A stretch of 8,973 nucleotides of DNA. It comes from Gammaproteobacteria bacterium (GTDB lineage Bacteria; Pseudomonadota; Gammaproteobacteria; JALTLT01). Position 1 is the first letter of the stretch. Each line of letters begins with the position of its first letter. The stretch lies in the NCBI GenBank assembly GCA_027001815.1, contig JALTLT010000479.1:1-8973 (forward strand). Direction: 5' to 3'. The notes under the pieces were generated by a model. That model saw nothing but the letters and a program-made list of their open reading frames with translations. It did not search any database and was not told where the DNA came from. A program made the translations under genes and the position numbers. This document shows positions 6,833 through 8,973 of this stretch, piece by piece.

Positions 6833-7867
6833 TCAGCCCGCCTTGCGACGGGCCTGCTGGGAGTTGTATTCGAAGGCATCGGAGAAGAGCCGCTCCTCCG
6901 GCAACCCACGGGCGAGAAACGCCTCCCGCGCCGCCTCGATCATCACCGGCGGACCACAGACGTAGAGATCGACCCCCGAGAGATCGGCGTAATCCTCCAC
7001 CACCGCCTCGTGGACCCAACCGGTGCGTCCCTGCCAGGCATCGTCCGCCGACGGCTCGGAGAGGACGGGAGTGAAACGGAACCAAGGGTGCTCCTCCATC
7101 CAGCGCTCGGGAAGATCGGCCAGATAGAGGTCGCGCCGCGCCCGTACCCCCCAGTAGAGGTGGAGCGGACGCCCGTTGCCGAGCTGGATCGCCTCCTCCA
7201 CCAGCCCCTTGAGGGGCGCAAAGCCGGTCCCGCCCCCCACCATCACCATGGGACGCTCCGACTCGGCCCGCAGATAGAAACTGCCCAGGGGCGCGTCGAT
7301 CTTGAGCAGCTCTCCCACCTTCATCTCCTCGAAGACGTGGTGGCTGAAGCCCCCGCCCGGCACGCGGCGGATGTGCAGTTCCAGTCTCGACTCGCTACCG
7401 GGCGCGTTGGCGATGGAGAAGGAGCGGCGCTCACCACCCGGCCGGAGGATGTCCAGATACTGGCCGGCATGGTAGTGGAGTCTCGGCACCTCAGGAAGCC
7501 TCAACCAGACCCGCATCACATCGTGGGCGAGCCTCTCCAGCCCCTCCACCTTGCAACGCAGCTCGCGCAGGATCTCCGGCGGCGCCAGTTCCACTCCGGA
7601 GACCTCCAACAGCAGATCGGAACGGGGGAGCGCCTGGCACAATAGCACCTCCGGCGGCGGGGCATCACCGCCACCGACCACCACGTCCGTATCGTCGGCG
7701 AACCCCACCTCTCCCTCCAGCAGCCGGGCGAGACACTGACCGCACTTGCCCTGGGTACAGCCATAGGGGAGGCCGACGCCTTGCCGCAACGCCGCCTCGA
7801 GCACCCGCTCACCGGGTTCCGCGACAAAGGTCAGTTGGGGGTCCTGCAATCGAATGGTGTAGGCCAT
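6833..7867 (-). CDS. Ferredoxin-type 2Fe-2S / FAD / NAD(P)H oxidoreductase
   Basis: This 344-residue flavoprotein should move electrons between NAD(P)H, FAD and a 2Fe-2S cluster. Domain order is N-terminal plant-type ferredoxin (about 1-92) with cluster ligands Cys37, Cys42, Cys45 and Cys77, then an FAD-binding barrel (about 100-200) with the RSFS motif at 148-151. The NAD(P)-binding domain follows (about 205-335), with GGGTGFAP at 211-218 and YVCGPPVM at 302-309. This order is that of proteins annotated as CDP-6-deoxy-delta-3,4-glucoseen reductase (AscD-like). Most bacterial members are general reductases and no deoxysugar genes are nearby, so that name should not be taken literally. The true partner is unknown. 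The ATG at 7867 gives the standard MAYTIRLQ beginning; an ATG five codons upstream is possible but less likely. A candidate sigma70 promoter lies about 35-60 bases upstream. The gene converges on hemY with nine bases between stops. Confidence 0.93.
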   Translation of the reverse strand: MAYTIRLQDPQLTFVAEPGERVLEAALRQGVGLPYGCTQGKCGQCLARLLEGEVGFADDTDVVVGGGDAPPPEVLLCQALPRSDLLLEVSGVELAPPEILRELRCKVEGLERLAHDVMRVWLRLPEVPRLHYHAGQYLDILRPGGERRSFSIANAPGSESRLELHIRRVPGGGFSHHVFEEMKVGELLKIDAPLGSFYLRAESERPMVMVGGGTGFAPLKGLVEEAIQLGNGRPLHLYWGVRARRDLYLADLPERWMEEHPWFRFTPVLSEPSADDAWQGRTGWVHEAVVEDYADLSGVDLYVCGPPVMIEAAREAFLARGLPEERLFSDAFEYNSQQARRKAG

Positions 7868-7985
7868 CGCTCTCGTCCGCATGCCGGAAACAGGCGTGCT
7901 ATTGTACGCGAAAATTGGTTGACTGAAACCCTTGGTTTTTCTGCTGGAACCGGGGCCGGAGCAGGAGGACGGCACGGCGCCTCGA
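7868..7985 (-). other. Intergenic gap between SAM hydrolase and reductase genes
   Basis: These 118 bases hold the candidate promoter at 7901-7929. The part nearest the SAM hydrolase stop has an imperfect inverted repeat (CTGCT...AGCAG, about 7942-7963), but on the minus strand it is followed by five A residues rather than T, so it is not a standard intrinsic terminator. No coding frame is supported here. The gap suggests that the reductase gene is transcribed at least partly on its own. Confidence 0.4.
7901..7929 (-). promoter_or_regulatory. Candidate sigma70 promoter of the ferredoxin reductase gene
   Basis: On the minus strand TACAAT (7906-7901) matches the -10 consensus at five of six positions. 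It sits in an AT-rich patch that stands out in this GC-rich window. Seventeen bases upstream is GTTTCA (7929-7924), a weak -35 with three of six matches. Transcription would begin near 7893-7895, giving a leader of roughly 25-30 bases before the ATG at 7867. The spacing and location inside the 118-base gap between the SAM hydrolase and reductase genes make this the most plausible promoter in the window, but it is unproven. Confidence 0.5.
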
Positions 7986-8714
7986 TCAGACGATGATGTT
8001 GATGGGGTCCCCCACGTCGATGCGCAGCTCCCGGCTCGCATTGCCCTGGTTGACCGCCACCTCCACCAGGCCGTTGGCGTTCTCGTACCAGAACGCCTCC
8101 CCCTTCTCCACCTGGCAGAAGGTTCGGGCGTGGGAAAGACTGTGACCCCGCACGGTGATGATGGCGCTGGAGGGCACCGAGGAGGCGCGCACACCGGTCA
8201 CCAGATTCCCGTAGTGGTCCACGTACACCACCCTCGGCAGCTCGTCGGGCCACTCCGGCTGGAGGCGGAGATCGATCGGCTGGGGCTCCGCCGCCGGCAT
8301 CTCCCCCACCGCGATGCAGGCCGCCACCGGCGCAAAGAGGTCCCGGCCGTGAAAGCTGCTGGAGAGCCGGTCGGGACGCCAGGTGACGTCCCACCACTCG
8401 ACCTCGGTGCCACGCCGGGCGGGGATGTTGAACAGGCCGTTGTCCGGCCCCACGAACCAGCGATCGTCCACCCGCACCAGCGCGGCGCGGCGATCGCCTC
8501 CCACCCCGGGGTCGACCACGCCGAGAAAGATCGTCCCGGGAGGGAACTCCTCCACGTAGGCGGCCAGCAGGTAGGAGGCCCCCTTGACGTCGAAGGGGGG
8601 GACATCGGAAAAGAGATCGACCACCGGGATTCCGGGAGCCATGCGGTAGAGAACCGCCATCATCTGGCTCACGTACGGTCCGCGCGATCCGAAATCGGTA
8701 AAGAGAACGATCAT
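7986..8714 (-). CDS. SAM hydrolase (SAM hydroxide adenosyltransferase, DUF62)
   Basis: This 242-residue protein belongs to the family that hydrolyses S-adenosylmethionine to adenosine and methionine and is related to bacterial fluorinase and chlorinase. The N-terminus MIVLFTDFG is the family hallmark and fixes the start at 8714. An upstream in-frame ATG at 8870 would add 52 unrelated residues. The water-activating triad described for archaeal homologues can be placed at Asp68 (VVDPGVG), Arg75 (GGDRRA) and His122 (FHGRDLFAP). Other family patches are VGPDNGLF at 88-95, YVDHYGNLVTG near 164-174 and a C-terminal beta domain (about 160-242) ending VGDPINIIV. The length is typical of the hydrolases. 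From memory the fluorinase carries a longer N-terminal-domain loop, which I do not see. Its physiological purpose is unclear; control of SAM level is one idea. The ribosome binding site is weak. A group II intron end lies upstream on the same strand. Confidence 0.92.
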   Translation of the reverse strand: MIVLFTDFGSRGPYVSQMMAVLYRMAPGIPVVDLFSDVPPFDVKGASYLLAAYVEEFPPGTIFLGVVDPGVGGDRRAALVRVDDRWFVGPDNGLFNIPARRGTEVEWWDVTWRPDRLSSSFHGRDLFAPVAACIAVGEMPAAEPQPIDLRLQPEWPDELPRVVYVDHYGNLVTGVRASSVPSSAIITVRGHSLSHARTFCQVEKGEAFWYENANGLVEVAVNQGNASRELRIDVGDPINIIV

Positions 8715-8869
8715 GGCAATGGAAGGATCCTCGAGGCAAGACGCCTGATTCAAGGAAAGCCGATCGAGCCCCTTTCGGCAATAGCGGATTTCCCCGATTG
8801 CCAGGCGTGGCTGAAGAACGACGAGTGCCTCGGCAGCCCCGCGGACGCGCCTCCCCTCTCCCCGATCCA
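8715..8869 (-). other. Upstream region of the SAM hydrolase gene (3' exon side of the intron)
   Basis: This is the stretch between the inferred intron 3' end and the SAM hydrolase start. No coding frame here resembles a known protein on either strand, although both are open for a while. An inverted repeat GGCAAT...ATTGCC (8777-8782 with 8797-8802), with a shorter inner CGG/CCG pairing, can form a hairpin. It has no T run on either strand and so is not an intrinsic terminator. A sigma70 promoter is not obvious. A GAGGA about 13 bases before the SAM hydrolase ATG is too far away to be a good ribosome binding site. Confidence 0.4.
8777..8802. repeat. Inverted repeat upstream of the SAM hydrolase gene
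   Basis: The arms GGCAAT and ATTGCC are perfect six-base complements, and inside them CGG can pair with CCG around a short loop containing AAAT on the minus strand. It lies about 65-90 bases upstream of the SAM hydrolase start. It could be an operator or a leader hairpin, or chance. No poly-T follows on either strand, which argues against a terminator. Confidence 0.4.
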
Positions 8870-8873
8870 ATCG

Positions 8874-8911
8874 GGATAGGGGCGGTCAGCATAGCTGACC
8901 GAGCCCCTCCC
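8874..8911 (-). ncRNA. Group II intron domain VI with bulged branch-point A
   Basis: The minus-strand hairpin has a perfect distal stem GGUCAGC/GCUGACC (8900-8894 with 8890-8884) around a UAU loop, and a UC bulge (8902-8901) on its 5' side. A proximal stem AGGGGC/GCCCCU (8908-8903 with 8883-8878) is extended by GG/CC plus a G-U pair. A8877 is left unpaired between the U8878 and U8876 pairs, in the position expected of the branch-point adenosine. It is separated from domain V by only GU (8913-8912). The bulged A lies seven bases before the inferred intron end. Confidence 0.7.
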
Positions 8912-8913
8912 AC

Positions 8914-8945
8914 ACCACCCGGCATGCGGTTCCGCACCGGGCGGT
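8914..8945 (-). ncRNA. Group II intron domain V
   Basis: The minus-strand RNA forms a nine-base-pair lower stem: ACCGCCCGG at 8945-8937 pairs with CCGGGUGGU at 8922-8914. A two-base bulge (UG, 8924-8923) lies on the 3' strand, and a four-base-pair upper stem UGCG/CGCA is capped by GAAC. The triad C8943-G8942-C8941 has a central G-U wobble (G8942 with U8917), as in the catalytic triad of domain V. On the plus strand the same position is an A-C mismatch, so the fold is better on the minus strand. The 32-nt size is close to the usual 34. The GAAC cap is a variant of the common GNRA loop. Confidence 0.75.
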
Positions 8946-8973
8946 TCGGGAAGTTGAGGTCATGAGAGCCGGG

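Larger units (their letters stand above)
8870..8973 (-). mobile_element. 3' end of a group II intron (partial, runs off the right edge)
   Basis: Read on the minus strand, the last 104 bases contain the two hairpins expected at the 3' end of a bacterial group II intron, in the right order and spacing: a domain V-like hairpin (8945-8914), a two-base linker, and a domain VI-like hairpin (8911-8874) with a bulged A at 8877. Seven bases after that A the sequence reaches GAT (8872-8870), which fits the conserved AY intron terminus and sets the probable 3' splice site after 8870. The bases 8973-8946 would be the end of domain IV. Any intron-encoded reverse transcriptase and the 5' half lie outside the window. 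The element is inserted in the same orientation as the SAM hydrolase gene, about 155 bases upstream of it. The subclass is not certain; a CGC triad is found in group IIC and some other bacterial introns. Confidence 0.75.

Noticed and set aside
7942..7963. Possible intrinsic terminator after the SAM hydrolase gene
   Set aside because: The stem is imperfect with a four-base bulge, and on the minus strand it is followed by A residues, not T.
8861..8875. CCCGAT-CCA-ATCGGG perfect hairpin
   Set aside because: It spans the inferred intron 3' boundary and competes with domain VI pairing. It is short and has no T run, so it was not called a terminator or a separate element.
7932..8879. 315-codon open frame on the plus strand opposite the SAM hydrolase gene
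   Set aside because: Its His/Gly/Arg-rich translation is the antisense of a conserved enzyme. The final part (about 8740-8879) reads more like protein but has no known relative, and it runs into the intron boundary.
8914..8948. Group II intron domain V on the plus strand (ending CGGTTC)
   Set aside because: The plus-strand fold has an A-C mismatch where the triad wobble should be, lacks an AGC or CGC triad at the right place, and has the bulge on the wrong side. The minus strand fits on all three points.
8962..8973. ATG after GAGG on the plus strand, as a gene start running off the window
   Set aside because: The GAGG is only two bases from the ATG, just four codons are visible, and the region is better explained as intron domain IV on the other strand.

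Overview
The window looks like ordinary chromosome from a high-GC proteobacterium, most likely a gammaproteobacterium. The evidence is an AlgZ/FimS-AlgR type two-component pair next to a hemC-hemD-hemX-hemY cluster. This neighbourhood is well known in Pseudomonas and relatives, and the HemX/HemY pair is characteristic of that class. The species cannot be named from the sequence alone. Genes are tightly packed, with strong GC bias at third codon positions and long antisense shadow ORFs.

Left part (1-1871, + strand): a membrane-bound LytS/AlgZ-family histidine kinase overlaps by four bases (ATGA) with an AlgR-like LytTR response regulator. A small exported thioredoxin-fold protein (1843-2355, - strand) runs back towards the regulator and overlaps its 3' end by 29 bases. 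It starts divergently from hemC across a 186-base intergenic region.

Middle (2542-6823, + strand): hemC, hemD, hemX and hemY form a compact operon with gaps of 6, 10 and 3 bases. HemC and HemD make uroporphyrinogen III from porphobilinogen. HemX and HemY are inner-membrane proteins of the same operon whose roles are less clear and probably organise or regulate tetrapyrrole flux.

Right part (6833-8714, - strand): a three-domain ferredoxin-NAD(P)H reductase-like flavoprotein converges on hemY. Upstream of it, after a 118-base gap with a plausible sigma70 promoter, lies a SAM hydrolase (SAM hydroxide adenosyltransferase, DUF62 family) with its Asp-Arg-His triad intact.

Right edge (8870-8973, - strand): this is the least ordinary part. 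Read on the minus strand, it folds as group II intron domain V (9-bp lower stem with a CGC triad and G-U wobble, two-base bulge, short capped upper stem). A 2-nt linker leads to a domain VI-like hairpin with a bulged adenosine seven bases from a terminal GAT. The window therefore probably cuts through the 3' end of a group II intron inserted about 155 bases upstream of the SAM hydrolase gene and in the same orientation. Its 5' part and any reverse transcriptase would lie beyond the right edge. No CRISPR array, tRNA, rRNA or complete insertion sequence was seen.
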